This document shows, piece after piece, positions 9,423 to 19,375 of a DNA stretch of 64,000 nucleotides. The notes under the pieces were generated by a model. That model ran no database searches, had not been told where the DNA came from, and worked only from the letters and a program-made list of their open reading frames with translations. The translations under genes were made by a program, and so were the position numbers. The stretch's first letter is position 1; every line of letters begins with the position of its first letter. Source of the stretch: JACKAQ01 sp020634975 [NCBI: Calditrichia bacterium] (GTDB lineage: Bacteria; Calditrichota; Calditrichia; RBG-13-44-9); contig JACKAQ010000003.1 of the NCBI GenBank assembly GCA_020634975.1, positions 248,001 through 312,000 of the forward strand. The letters run 5' to 3'.

Positions 9423-9999
9423 CTACACCTCTCCCCCATTCTCCCGTAAATACCAGTTCAGACAATGACTTGCGGCTTCTCGGCGCTTTTTCACGCATTT
9501 GCAATTTTTCGGTCAACATATCCGGGTCACCGGGATAGCCCATCGCGATAATGGTAACCGGTTCAAAATCTTCGGGAATCCGAAAATTTTCAGCGGCGAT
9601 ATCGGCGTTAAAACCTGCCATTTGGTGCAATACCAATCCCATCGCAGTTGCCTGAATGTTTACATTTCCGATCGCCAGCCCGACATCATGCCATGCATGA
9701 GCGTTGGGTGCATTGTTGCGATCAAATGCTTTTTTTAGCGATTGTCAGAATCAACACGGGTGCCCGCTGTGCCCAATCACGATTGCTGGGGTTTAAGGCA
9801 TCCAATAATTTCTGATAGGCTTCGGGCTGATTTTTTGTCGCCACTAAAAATCGCCACGGCTGCTCATTTCGGCTGGATGGCGCCCATCGTGCCGCCTCAA
9901 AAATGGTTGAAATCGTTGTTGCTGAAACGGGCTTATCTGCAAACGAGCGAAGGCTTCGCCGAGATTTTATCAAATCAAAATTTCTGAAGTATTCTTCAT
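9400..9999 (-). pseudogene. Nitroreductase-family gene with two frame-breaking lesions
   Basis: Three frames together encode a nitroreductase of about 197 residues (FMN-dependent NAD(P)H oxidoreductase): a start with a GGGAG ribosome site and ATG at 9999-9997, then SRRSLRSFADKPV, ARWAPSSRNEQPWRFLVAT, and GLAIGNVNIQATAMGLVLHQ. Lesion 1: a 5-base tandem duplication (TCAAA twice, 9970-9979) puts a stop after nine codons; removing one unit joins the start cleanly to IKSRRSLRSF. Lesion 2: a run of seven T (9730-9736) carries one base too many; six restore the frame into KAFDRNN. The second could be a sequencing error, the first is harder to explain that way. A downstream TTG (9973) could still start a truncated N-terminal product. 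Confidence 0.8.
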
Positions 10000-10065
10000 A
10001 TCTCCCTTTCTTTGTCTACTTTTCCGATGAGTCGCATCTCGAAAAGTTACAAACGCCCCAAAAGC

Positions 10066-10096
10066 AAAAAGACCGGAAGATACTCCCGGTCTTTTA
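10066..10096 (-). terminator. Terminator of the DUF2892 gene
   Basis: A 10-bp stem (10067-10076 with 10086-10095) with a T tract on the minus strand (five A at 10066-10070 on the plus strand), 24 bases after the stop at 10120. Confidence 0.8.
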
Positions 10097-10119
10097 CATA
10101 AACTACTGATTTTAAAGCA

Positions 10120-10320
10120 TTAAGAAGCGCTTTTTTTCTCCAGCGGGCAGGTATTAACGCCAATAATTTTATACAACGGGCAAAAACCCATTGATGCAGT
10201 CAACAGAGGCACCAGTCCAACAGCGCCCCACCAGCTACCCATATAAAATCCAGCCCCGATAATCCCCAAGCCCGCAACTACGCGGATAATTTTGTCAATA
10301 CTGCCAACATTTGCTTTCAT
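10120..10320 (-). CDS. DUF2892 family small inner-membrane protein
   Basis: 66 residues starting at MKANVGSIDKIIRVVAGLG, the typical DUF2892 (YgaP membrane part) opening NxGxxDRxxR-like, followed by two hydrophobic helices and the conserved CPLYKIIGVNTCP ending with two cysteines. A GAAGGAG ribosome site 8 bases upstream fixes the start at 10320; the longer frame from 10389 is not used. In other bacteria these proteins often sit with rhodanese or sulfur genes; here the neighbour is selD, transcribed the other way. Confidence 0.85.
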   Translation of the reverse strand: MKANVGSIDKIIRVVAGLGIIGAGFYMGSWWGAVGLVPLLTASMGFCPLYKIIGVNTCPLEKKSAS

Positions 10321-10540
10321 AATTACTGCTCCTTCTATAAAGTTAAAATGTATTTTCCTTCCAACCACGATGACAAGATAACACACCATTCCGCAGTATT
10401 CTGTAACGTTGTTACATAACTCTATTTTAAATGATTTATCATCTTAAATTGGCAACACCGTTTTACATTGTATTTGGCAAACCCCCAAACACATATTATT
10501 TTCAACTCACAATTTAGAAACCATTTTAAACGGGCAAAAA

Positions 10541-11599
10541 ATGTCTGACGAAGCACAAAAAAAATATACACTAACCGGTTTATCCAAAACCTGTGGTTGA
10601 GCTGCCAAAATAAGCCCGGTCGGGCTTGGGAAATTATTGGCGACACTGCCGCAAAATCATGATGCAAATTTGCTGGTCGGGTTCGATACCAGCGATGATG
10701 CCGGTGTGTATCGCCTTCGCGAAGATTTGGCGATTGTCAACACAGCGGATTTTATCACCCCGCCGGTGGATGATCCATTTATGTTTGGGCAAATTGCCGC
10801 GGCCAACGCATTGAGCGATATTTTTGCGATGGGCGCCAAACCATTGACATGCCTGAATTTAGCCGGTTTCCCATCCGGAAAATTACCGGACGAGGTATTG
10901 CAGCAAATTATCGCTGGCGCGTTGGATAAAATCACCGAGGCTGGTGCTGTGCTGGCCGGCGGACACACCACTCGCGATGACGAACCGAAATTCGGTTTGT
11001 CCGTTACCGGTGTGGTGCATCCGGATAAAATCTGGCGAAACATCGGTGCACAACCGGGCGATGCGCTCATCCTCACCAAACCGATCGGCAGCGGCGTGCT
11101 GCTCAACGCCAATCTGAAAGGCTGGGTTTCTGATACCGCATTGCAAAAATGTTTGCAATCGATGATTGAATTGAACAAAACTGCCGCCGAAATTTTTGCG
11201 GAATTTGATGTTCACGCCGCAACAGACGTCACCGGATTCGGGCTGGCCGGACACGCGTACGAAATGACCGGAGAAACCGTAAGATTCGAAATAATGTTGG
11301 ATAAAGTGCCAATAATGGAAGAAGCATTGGCAATGTATGAAAAAGGAATGGGCACCGGATCCAATTTGCCCAATCGCCAGCAGGTAAGCCATACGTTTCG
11401 GTTTGATCGCAAATTTGAGCCGTGGCACGAAGAAATCGTTTTCGATCCGCAAACCAGCGGCGGATTGCTGGTTGCGATTCCGGGAGCGGATGCGGAAAAA
11501 GCCGTTCAACGATTGCGAAATAATGGCATTGCAGATGCCACAATCATTGGCAACGTATTTGAAAAACAGCCGGATGGTATTTCACTGATCATTCGCTGA
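10541..11599 (+). CDS. selD: Selenide, water dikinase, a selenoprotein with in-frame UGA at codon 20
   Basis: 352 residues if UGA 10598-10600 is read as selenocysteine. The enzyme makes selenophosphate from selenide and ATP, the selenium donor for Sec-tRNA and selenouridine. Upstream of the UGA the frame runs from ATG 10541 through SKTCG; downstream it continues without a break as AAKISPVGLGKLL. The Sec20-x-x-Lys23 spacing equals the Cys-x-x-Lys of the E. coli enzyme, where both residues are essential. Further motifs: DTSDDAGVY, ADFITPPVDDPF, GGHTTRDDEPKFGL, ATDVTGFGLAGHA, DPQTSGGLL. A gene finder ignoring UGA recoding would start at 10637 and lose the catalytic residue. A matching SECIS-like hairpin follows, and selB lies in the same window. 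Confidence 0.95.
10598..10627 (+). promoter_or_regulatory. Selenocysteine UGA with bacterial SECIS-like hairpin
   Basis: UGA (10598-10600) is followed 11 bases later by a perfect hairpin: AAGCCC (10612-10617), loop GGTC (10618-10621), GGGCTT (10622-10627). The loop begins 17 bases after the UGA. The E. coli fdhF SECIS, recognised by SelB, also has a GGUC apical loop at almost the same distance (about 18 bases). The stem here is short; flanking pairing could lengthen it. Confidence 0.85.
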
Positions 11600-11602
11600 A
11601 AT

Positions 11603-11629
11603 AAAAAAAGGGCAGAATAAATTCTGCCC
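11603..11629 (-). terminator. Terminator of the RlpA-like gene
   Basis: Nine-bp perfect stem (11610-11618 with 11621-11629), two-base loop, followed on the minus strand by seven T (11609-11603). It also lies just after the selD stop, but the plus-strand side has no T tract. Confidence 0.85.
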
Positions 11630-11658
11630 TAAATTCAGTAAAAACAATGTTTCAAAAA

Positions 11659-12213
11659 TTATCGTCGCGGTTTTGTGGCGATACCTTCCGGATATTCAAT
11701 CACTTCCAATTTTACATTCACAACACCAGCCAACACCATTTCCAATGCCTGCGCCGCGCTGTAGGAAATATCAATAATTCGCCCCTGCGATCGCGGGAAG
11801 CGGTCGTTAATGCGCACCCGGACACTTCGGTTATTTGACAAATTTGTAACCAGACACATCGTGCCAAACGGCAGCGACGGATGCGACGCGGTAAATTCAT
11901 TTTTGTCGTAGCGATCCCCGCTGGCGGTGGGTCGTCCCTGCAAATCGTTCGAAATAAATGCACATTTGCCGTATTCGACCGATTCGCTGGTGGTGTATTC
12001 CGGTTCCACATCATATTTTTGTTGCGGCGATTCGTTGACCGGTTTTGGCGGAACCACTTTTTTCGGTTGCGGATTTGTCCGGCTTACGGGCGGCTCGGAA
12101 TGACCGCGGTCATTCGATACCGGCACACAGGCACTCATCGCTAAACCCAATAAAAACAATGACGTTGACACGCTTATACTTTTAGAAATTTTTGGTCTGT
12201 TACAATACAACAT
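11659..12213 (-). CDS. RlpA-like lipoprotein with double-psi beta-barrel
   Basis: 184 residues. The signal peptide ends in a lipobox LAMSAC with Cys29 lipidated. A proline-rich linker (about 40-70) leads to an RlpA-like double-psi barrel: EYGKCAFISNDLQGRPTASG, FTASHPSLPFGT and VRINDRFP with the His and Asp expected of RlpA. Family members act at the division site; some are lytic transglycosylases cutting peptidoglycan strands lacking stem peptides. There is no C-terminal SPOR domain, so septal targeting is not evident. Start: GGAGGAAGG just upstream of ATG 12213; the frame extends to 12252 but lacks a ribosome site there. Confidence 0.85.
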   Translation of the reverse strand: MLYCNRPKISKSISVSTSLFLLGLAMSACVPVSNDRGHSEPPVSRTNPQPKKVVPPKPVNESPQQKYDVEPEYTTSESVEYGKCAFISNDLQGRPTASGDRYDKNEFTASHPSLPFGTMCLVTNLSNNRSVRVRINDRFPRSQGRIIDISYSAAQALEMVLAGVVNVKLEVIEYPEGIATKPRR

Positions 12214-12485
12214 TTCCTTCCTCCAAAATAGTGAGTTTGATTGTTGCCCCAATCGCCCACTGCAATAAAGCTAACATGCATTCTCATACAAAACAAGTGA
12301 CGAAAATCATACAACAATATTTAGTGCTTTGGTGCAGTGCATAACTTTTCTCAATACAAATTGCACATCGAACCAATTTTCCGTAAAATTGAACGCAATT
12401 AAATCGGTGATCGCCGGGATTTTTCGTCTCGCTCACCATCAAATTTGACAACCAATCTTAATAAATGTATGCCGGGGTTTTTAAC

Positions 12486-14711
12486 ATGCCAGAACCACAA
12501 GTGACGCTCGAAATTGCCAAACAACACGGGTTGACCGCCGAAGAATATGAAAAAATCAAAAAAATAATGGGGCGGAACCCGAACATCACCGAAATCGGGA
12601 TTTTTTCGGTGATGTGGAGCGAGCACTGTTCCTATAAAAATTCGATTGCGGAGTTGAAAAAACTCCCGCGTTCCGGCGGCAGACTGCTCGTTGGCGCCGG
12701 TGAAGAAAATGCCGGATTGGTGGATATCGGCGGCGATTTGGCAGTCTGTTTCAAAATTGAGAGCCACAACCACCCTTCCGCGGTGGAGCCGTATCAGGGT
12801 GCAGCCACCGGTGTCGGCGGAATTATGCGCGACATTTTTACGATGGGCGCCCGCCCGATTGCCGCGTTGAATTCGTTGCGATTTGGCAAACTGGATAAAT
12901 CGCGCAACCGTTTTCTGTTTGATGGCGTGGTTCGCGGGATTGCCGATTACGGCAACTGCCTCGGCGTTCCGACCGTCGCGGGCGAAGTGTATTTCGAAAG
13001 CTGTTACGATGGCAATCCACTCGTCAACGCGATGACAGTTGGTATCGTGAAAAAGGATCAAACCGCATCGGCGATTGCCAAGGGCGAGGGAAATCCGGTA
13101 TTTATCATCGGATCGCGAACCGGACGAGACGGGATTCACGGTGCAACGTTCGCATCGGAGGAACTCTCGGAAGACTCCGAAGACAAACGCCCGAACGTGC
13201 AAGTTGGCGATCCGTTTGCCGAAAAATTGTTGCTGGAAGCCACTTTGGAAATGATCCAGGCGGGTGTGCTGGTCGGCATTCAGGATATGGGCGCTGCGGG
13301 CATCACTTGCTCCACAACAGAGATGAGCGCCAAAGGCGAATGCGGTATGGTGATCGATCTCGATAAAGTGCCAATCCGCGAAAAGGGCATGTCCGCATAT
13401 GAAATTTTACTGTCCGAATCGCAGGAACGCATGTTGGCGTGCGTCATCAAAGGTAAAGAAAAACAAGCACTTGCGATCTGTGAAAAATGGGATCTGATCT
13501 GCGCAGAAATCGGATATGTGACCGACGAGCCACGGTTGAAAATCAGCCATCACGGCAAACTGGTTGCTGATGTTCCGCCGCAGGATTGCGTGTTGGGCGG
13601 CGGCGCGCCGGTGTATCACCGGGAATATCAGCGTCCGAAATATCTCAATCAGGTTCAACAATTTGATATAAATTCACTCGATCCGGTCAACAATCTCGGT
13701 GACGCATTTTTAAAGGTCTTTGGCTCCGGCAACATCGTTTCCAAACGCTGGGTGTACGAACAATACGATACAATGGTGCAAACCAACACCGCTGTTTTCC
13801 CCGGCGGCGATGCTGCGGTTGTGCGCATCAAAGGCACGAACAAAGCGCTGGCAGCAAAAACCGATTGCAACGGGCGATATGTCTATCTCAATCCGCGAAA
13901 AGGCGGGCAAATTGCCGTTGCCGAAGCCGCACGAAATGTTGCCGCAACCGGCGGCGAACCGCTGGCGATCACCAATTGCCTCAATTTTGGCAATCCCTAC
14001 AAACCGGAAATGTTCTATTTATTCCGCGAAGCCGTTGCCGGAATGGGCGAGGCTTGCCGCGTTTTTGATACGCCGGTAACCGGCGGGAACGTAAGCTTTT
14101 ACAACGAATCGCCGGAAAGCGCGGTTTACCCCACACCGACCATCGGAATGGTGGGATTGATCGAAGATGTTTCCCAAATCATGACCGCATATTTCCGCGA
14201 AGCGGGTGATTTGATTTACCTCATCGGCGAAACCAAACCGGAGATCGGCGGCAGCGAATTTTTGAAAGAAGTTTTTGGAAAAGTAACCGGCGATTGCCCG
14301 GATGTCGATCTGAATCTCGAACACAAAACCTACCAGATTGTGCTGCAATCCATCCGCAGCGGCTGGCTGAACTCGGCGCACGACATTGCCGATGGCGGTT
14401 TTGCGGTTGCGCTGGCAGAGTGCTGCATCGCCAATCGCGAAAATCAAATGGGTGCGCAAGTATCTGTAAATTATAAAAATATGCGTCCGGAATTTTTCCT
14501 GTTCAGCGAAACGCAGGCGCGATTTTTGGTGAGCGTCAAACCGGGTTTCCAAAAAGATTTCGAAGATTATGTGCATTCGCTGGGGATTGAATTATCGCTG
14601 CTCGGCACGGTTGGCGGCGATCGTCTGCAAATCAACAACGATCTCGATTTTTCGCTCAGTGAGTTGGATGCGGTGTATTTCGAGACAATCGGGAAAGTAA
14701 TGGAAGAATAA
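12486..14711 (+). CDS. purL: Phosphoribosylformylglycinamidine synthase subunit PurL
   Basis: 741 residues, the usual length of the small-type PurL that works with PurQ and PurS in purine synthesis (FGAR plus ATP plus glutamine-derived ammonia to FGAM). Seen: [42 protein letters not shown] segment ([16 protein letters not shown]), and a second half-repeat with [11 protein letters not shown] and [11 protein letters not shown], the internal duplication of the family. The frame opens at 12465, but [15 protein letters not shown] from 12486 matches family N-termini better. purQ and purS are not in the window. Two bases separate it from the LOG gene. Confidence 0.94.
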   Translation: MPEPQVTLEIAKQHGLTAEEYEKIKKIMGRNPNITEIGIFSVMWSEHCSYKNSIAELKKLPRSGGRLLVGAGEENAGLVDIGGDLAVCFKIESHNHPSAVEPYQGAATGVGGIMRDIFTMGARPIAALNSLRFGKLDKSRNRFLFDGVVRGIADYGNCLGVPTVAGEVYFESCYDGNPLVNAMTVGIVKKDQTASAIAKGEGNPVFIIGSRTGRDGIHGATFASEELSEDSEDKRPNVQVGDPFAEKLLLEATLEMIQAGVLVGIQDMGAAGITCSTTEMSAKGECGMVIDLDKVPIREKGMSAYEILLSESQERMLACVIKGKEKQALAICEKWDLICAEIGYVTDEPRLKISHHGKLVADVPPQDCVLGGGAPVYHREYQRPKYLNQVQQFDINSLDPVNNLGDAFLKVFGSGNIVSKRWVYEQYDTMVQTNTAVFPGGDAAVVRIKGTNKALAAKTDCNGRYVYLNPRKGGQIAVAEAARNVAATGGEPLAITNCLNFGNPYKPEMFYLFREAVAGMGEACRVFDTPVTGGNVSFYNESPESAVYPTPTIGMVGLIEDVSQIMTAYFREAGDLIYLIGETKPEIGGSEFLKEVFGKVTGDCPDVDLNLEHKTYQIVLQSIRSGWLNSAHDIADGGFAVALAECCIANRENQMGAQVSVNYKNMRPEFFLFSETQARFLVSVKPGFQKDFEDYVHSLGIELSLLGTVGGDRLQINNDLDFSLSELDAVYFETIGKVMEE

Positions 14712-14713
14712 AA

Positions 14714-15274
14714 ATGCCAAAATCGATTTGTGTTTTTTGCGCGTCCAGCAACAATATTAATGAAATTTATATCGAAAATGCCCGGCAGGTTGGCGAAACC
14801 ATTGCCAAACGCGGTGATACGCTGATTTACGGCGGCGGCAGCGTTGGGTTGATGGGCGTTGTTGCCCGGGCAGTGCATGCGCACGGCGGCAAAGTTGTGG
14901 GGGTTATTCCCGAGGTGCTCAACAAAGTGGAAGTGGCGTATGAGCTGTCTGACGAGTTGGTTGTTACCCGCGACATGCGCGAACGCAAAGCGATAATGGA
15001 TGACCGCAGCGATGCGGTAATTACGCTTCCCGGCGGGTTTGGCACATTGGAAGAATTGATCGAAATGATTACCCACAAACAATTGCTGTATCACGATAAA
15101 CCGATTGTGCTGATGAACATCAACGGATTTTACAATCCGCTGGCTGAGCTGTTCGACCATTTTTTCCGGGAAAATTTTGCCCGCGACCAATATCGCGGCA
15201 TCTACCATCTCGCCGATACGGTTGCTGATGCGTTCGAATATATCGACGCATATCCGGTCAACAATCGGAAGTGA
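14714..15274 (+). CDS. LOG-family (TIGR00730) nucleotide phosphoribohydrolase-like protein
   Basis: 186 residues with a Rossmann fold. GGGSVGLMGVVARA near residue 37 and PGGFGTLEELIEM near 100 are the two LOG-family motifs, the second with the catalytic glutamate region. Family members release cytokinin bases or, in bacteria, hydrolyse ribose-5-phosphate from nucleotides; many are still labelled lysine decarboxylase. It follows purL with a two-base gap and its ribosome site lies in the end of purL, so it is in one operon with a purine gene, consistent with nucleotide metabolism. Confidence 0.88.
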   Translation: MPKSICVFCASSNNINEIYIENARQVGETIAKRGDTLIYGGGSVGLMGVVARAVHAHGGKVVGVIPEVLNKVEVAYELSDELVVTRDMRERKAIMDDRSDAVITLPGGFGTLEELIEMITHKQLLYHDKPIVLMNINGFYNPLAELFDHFFRENFARDQYRGIYHLADTVADAFEYIDAYPVNNRK

Positions 15275-15429
15275 AAACAGCAACATTCAGCAACAAATGA
15301 TCATACCTTTATTTGCACCTGAGCATACACCTGCGTAACTTTTTACTATTTCCGGCGTTAAAAAAATCGACAGTCAAAAATGCGTTTTAAAGGCATCAAT
15401 CAAACAAACGAGATTTTCAATTATTGCCA

Positions 15430-18400
15430 ATGGGTAAATTCAGACCACCATTTTCTACACTGCTAATTTGCTGTTTTTTATGGAATTGGGCAACTGCTCA
15501 GGAGCCGATGCGAATTGAGCAGTTCAACAGCAGCCAGGGGCTTTACCAGCGGCACATCACAACAATTTATCAGGATCAGAGCCGCTTTTTATGGGTGGGC
15601 ACATCCGATGGCTTATGCCGTTACGACGGCTATCAATTCGAAACCTATCGGTTCGATCCGTTGGATGCGACGTCCATATCCGGCAATTATATTCAACAAA
15701 TCACAGAAGATCGTTTCGGGAAATTGTGGATCACAACCAGCGGTGGCGGCATCAACCGGTTCGATCCGGCAAGCCAATCGTTTCATCATTTTCACAATGT
15801 GGACAGCGATTCGTTCAGCTTGAGCAACGACGATGTGACAGCAGTTTTTGAGGATAGCCAAGGGCAATTGTGGATCGGCACCAACGGCGGCGGTCTGAAC
15901 TGGTTTGATCCGGCGACGGAGCGATTTCACCAAATCAAATATAACCCGACCGATGCGAACAGCCTGAGCAGCAATTTCGTGAGTGCGTTTTGCGAAGATA
16001 CGCTGGGCAATCTATGGATCGGCACCAGTGGCGGCGGTTTGAACCGGCTCCCCTCCGGCACCAATTTGGATCAGCCAAATAATCTAAAATTTGAACGCTT
16101 TTACGCGCAGGGTGCCATTTACCCGGCAGCAGTGTATCGAACCATTTTTGAGAAAATTCGCCAAAACAGCTACCTCGCGGCAATTCAACGTCCCGAACCC
16201 GGACAGGAGCAGCTCGATTTTTTTAACGTGGAGCAACCCACAACAGCATTGATCGTTTCTACCGGAAACAGCGGTCCGTTTGGGATGAGCGATTACGGCT
16301 GGCTGGAAAACGCGGACGAAGAAGTCATTTGGGAAATGGACGAACGCCAGTCCACATTTTTGAGCGGGCAAACCAAAAGCCGTATTCAGGCACAGGTAAT
16401 TACTTTACAATCAGGCACTTACCGGCTTCGCTATCGTTCCGGAAACAACGGTTTTCTCCCGGAAACTTTCGACGAGCGGCGGCTGTGGGGCATCCAGCTT
16501 TTTGCGCTGGATAGCGAACAAATTGCCCCGATGAAAAAACAGCTCAGCGAGCGGATTTTGAGCAACGGTTTGCCGCACAATTGGGTTACCGCGCTATCGC
16601 TGGATGAAACCGGGAATTTGTGGATCGGCACTGCCAACGGCGTCGCAAAACTGGTTTCGGGGAATACTGAAGGGCAACATTTCCACTCGTTTAACCCATT
16701 GAATTTTGGGCTTGGCAACCGGGATGATTTGCACATCTCCCGGCTGGCTGCGGCGCATTTCGCCGGAAAAAACGGTGTTTGGGTTCATGCAAATGAACAA
16801 CAATTGTATTTTATCGATGCCGCCGGTGATGATATTTTACCCATCGAACCGCCCGTTTCCGGGGATAAAATGTCACCGGTGATCTCCACTTTCCGGCAGG
16901 AAAAAAATCAGAAACTGTGGATCGGCACCACAAATAAAGGCTTGTTTTGCCTGAATTTACAAAAATTTTCACCAGCCGATCCGAACGGCAAAACGCTTTT
17001 GTTCGAACATTTTGGATCGGATCAGCAATTGCAGCACTCACTCAGCGACGATCACGTTACCCAGTTGTATCAGGATCATGCAGGCATTTTGTGGATCGGG
17101 CTGGCGCAGGGCGGATTGAACAAGTTGAATCGCACCCGGCAGCCATTTGTGCACATTCGCCACATCGCAGAAAAGGAGCAAAGCCTGAGCAATCCGGTGG
17201 TCACGGCAATTATGGAAGATCGCGACGAGCGCATCTGGATTGGCACTTACGGCGGCGGTATCAATATTCTAACCCGCGATGGCGCAGCGTCCGGCGGTTT
17301 CCGGTTTTCTCATTTGCGCAGCGGAAAAAACGGGCTCGCCAGCGATTTTATCACCAGTTTATTTCAGGATCAGTCCGGAAATATTTGGGTGGGCACCCAC
17401 GGCGCCGGGTTGGCGCAACTCCGCGAGACAGACGACGGGCAGATTTCATTTTTGCACTATCGCTTCAACCCGCTCAAAAGCAACAGCATTTCCGGCGATT
17501 TTGTGAATACCATTTACGAAGATCAGTATGGGCAGCTGTGGATTGGCACCAATTCCGGGCTGAATCAGCTGGACCGGCTCACCCGACGGTTCACCCGCTA
17601 TCGCCACAATGCGAACGATCCGTTTAGCCTCAGCGACAACGAAATTTGGGCCATTTACGAAGATTCCTACAGCCAGGGGCGCTCGCTGTGGATCGGCACC
17701 CGCAACGGCGGCATCAACAAATTTGATCGCCAAAATTACAGCTTTATTCGCTACAACCGCGAGTTCGACAATCCGCACAGCCTCAACAATCCGGCAGTGC
17801 TATCCATTTACGAAGACTCCGCCGGTCGCCTTTGGTTCGGCACATACAGCGGCGGGCTGAACCGTTTTGATCACGAAACGCAGCAATTCACTTTTTTTAC
17901 CGAACGCGACGGATTGGCAAATAATATGATTTTCGGGATTCTGGAAGATCGCGAAAACAATTTGTGGCTGAGCACCAACAAAGGTATCACCAAATTTTCG
18001 CCGCAGCGAAAATCTTTCCAGAATTTTGATGCGAATGACGGGTTGCAGGCCGACGAATTTCGCGCCGGCGCCTATTACCAAACCCGTCGCGGCGAGATGC
18101 TTTTTGGCGGGATTAACGGTGTGAGCATGTTTTATCCGGACAGCGTTCGGATGAATCCGCATCTGCCGGGGATGCAGTTTACCCAATTCACGGTGATGGG
18201 TGAGGATCAGACAACCATTCTGAACCAGGCTGCCGCAAGCGATGAACCTATCGAATTGAGTTATCAGCAAGATATTGTTTCTTTTGAATTTGCGGCGCTC
18301 GATTTCAACAATCCAGCCAAAAACAGATACGCATACAAACTGGAAGGATTGCACGATGACTGGATCGACAACGGCAACCGGCGGTTTGTCAGCTTCCCGA

Positions 18401-19293
18401 ATTTGCCTTCCGGCTCGTATGTGTTGCGCGTAAAAGGCAGCAACAACGATGGCGTGTGGAACGAAAGCGGCATCTCCGTAAAACTGATCGTGACGCCGCC
18501 ATTTTGGCAACGGTGGTGGTTTATCGCATTGGCAATTATATTTGCCGGTGCCGTCACTCTGGCGATAACCAACTGGCGTATTCGCCAAAAAATTAACCGA
18601 CTGCAGGAAAACGAACAGGTTCGTCAGCAAGAAAATGAGCGGGTTCGCGCCAAAGCTGCCCACGATTTTCATGATGAGTTGGGGCACAAACTCACCAAAA
18701 TCACGCTGTTTAGCGAAATCCTGAAACGGCAAATGAACGGCGCCGCACCGGAAGTGCTCGATTATCTCAACCGCATCGGCGATACCGCAAAAGGGCTCAC
18801 CGGCGGCATGCGCGATTTTATCTGGACACTCGATCCCGAAAAAGATTCGCTGTACGAAGTCATTGTGCGGCTAAAAGATTTTGGCGATGAGTTGTTCGAC
18901 AAAACGGGCATCAGTTTCCGGATGGAAGGATTGAGCGACAGCCTGCAAGATGTGCGCATGTCCACCGATTGGCGGCGCCACCTCACCCTTATTTTTAAAG
19001 AAGCGATGAACAACGCGCTGAAACATGCCCAATGCCAAAATGTGGTGCTGCGGGTGCGGTTTTCGGAGGGCGTTTTATTGATCACGTTGCTGGACGATGG
19101 ACGGGGTATACCCGAACTTTCCGGAAATGGTGTGAGTGAGCCCGGTGAAAAAAGTGGTTTATCCGCAACAAGTAATCGCGGTAACGGATTGAGAAATATG
19201 AACATACGGGCAAAAAAAATTCACGGGAAAATACAAATTCTCGCCAACAAACCGAGCGGGATGTGCATCGAGTTCGCGGCAAAAATGCCCTAA
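15430..19293 (+). CDS. Giant Reg_prop propeller sensor histidine kinase with an inserted extra module
   Basis: About 1287 residues, the kinase of a one-kinase/one-regulator pair. A signal peptide ends near ATAQ. The periplasmic part is a two-component propeller with many LWIGTxxGGLNxFD blades (about 30-840), interrupted at about 265-362 by a non-propeller module containing SDYGWLENADEEVIWEMDER and LWGIQLFALD, which matches the repeats of the protein at 50139-51848. A Y_Y_Y domain (YAYKLEGLHDDW) precedes a single membrane helix (about 1028-1046). The cytoplasmic part is HisKA_3 (HDFHDELGHKLT, phospho-acceptor His1081) and a HATPase with EAMNNALKHA, DDGRGIPE and GNGLRNM. No fused receiver is seen. 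Starts: TTG 15424 or ATG 15430; ATG preferred. Ligand unknown; such propellers often sense polysaccharide fragments in Bacteroidetes. Confidence 0.9.
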   Translation: MGKFRPPFSTLLICCFLWNWATAQEPMRIEQFNSSQGLYQRHITTIYQDQSRFLWVGTSDGLCRYDGYQFETYRFDPLDATSISGNYIQQITEDRFGKLWITTSGGGINRFDPASQSFHHFHNVDSDSFSLSNDDVTAVFEDSQGQLWIGTNGGGLNWFDPATERFHQIKYNPTDANSLSSNFVSAFCEDTLGNLWIGTSGGGLNRLPSGTNLDQPNNLKFERFYAQGAIYPAAVYRTIFEKIRQNSYLAAIQRPEPGQEQLDFFNVEQPTTALIVSTGNSGPFGMSDYGWLENADEEVIWEMDERQSTFLSGQTKSRIQAQVITLQSGTYRLRYRSGNNGFLPETFDERRLWGIQLFALDSEQIAPMKKQLSERILSNGLPHNWVTALSLDETGNLWIGTANGVAKLVSGNTEGQHFHSFNPLNFGLGNRDDLHISRLAAAHFAGKNGVWVHANEQQLYFIDAAGDDILPIEPPVSGDKMSPVISTFRQEKNQKLWIGTTNKGLFCLNLQKFSPADPNGKTLLFEHFGSDQQLQHSLSDDHVTQLYQDHAGILWIGLAQGGLNKLNRTRQPFVHIRHIAEKEQSLSNPVVTAIMEDRDERIWIGTYGGGINILTRDGAASGGFRFSHLRSGKNGLASDFITSLFQDQSGNIWVGTHGAGLAQLRETDDGQISFLHYRFNPLKSNSISGDFVNTIYEDQYGQLWIGTNSGLNQLDRLTRRFTRYRHNANDPFSLSDNEIWAIYEDSYSQGRSLWIGTRNGGINKFDRQNYSFIRYNREFDNPHSLNNPAVLSIYEDSAGRLWFGTYSGGLNRFDHETQQFTFFTERDGLANNMIFGILEDRENNLWLSTNKGITKFSPQRKSFQNFDANDGLQADEFRAGAYYQTRRGEMLFGGINGVSMFYPDSVRMNPHLPGMQFTQFTVMGEDQTTILNQAAASDEPIELSYQQDIVSFEFAALDFNNPAKNRYAYKLEGLHDDWIDNGNRRFVSFPNLPSGSYVLRVKGSNNDGVWNESGISVKLIVTPPFWQRWWFIALAIIFAGAVTLAITNWRIRQKINRLQENEQVRQQENERVRAKAAHDFHDELGHKLTKITLFSEILKRQMNGAAPEVLDYLNRIGDTAKGLTGGMRDFIWTLDPEKDSLYEVIVRLKDFGDELFDKTGISFRMEGLSDSLQDVRMSTDWRRHLTLIFKEAMNNALKHAQCQNVVLRVRFSEGVLLITLLDDGRGIPELSGNGVSEPGEKSGLSATSNRGNGLRNMNIRAKKIHGKIQILANKPSGMCIEFAAKMP

Positions 19294-19375
19294 AATGGGA
19301 ATTGTTTCCGGCAATTAATTGTCGTTTATTGAGAGAAGAAAAACAAAAGTTGTGCTTTTAACAGAGGTTTTGCAA

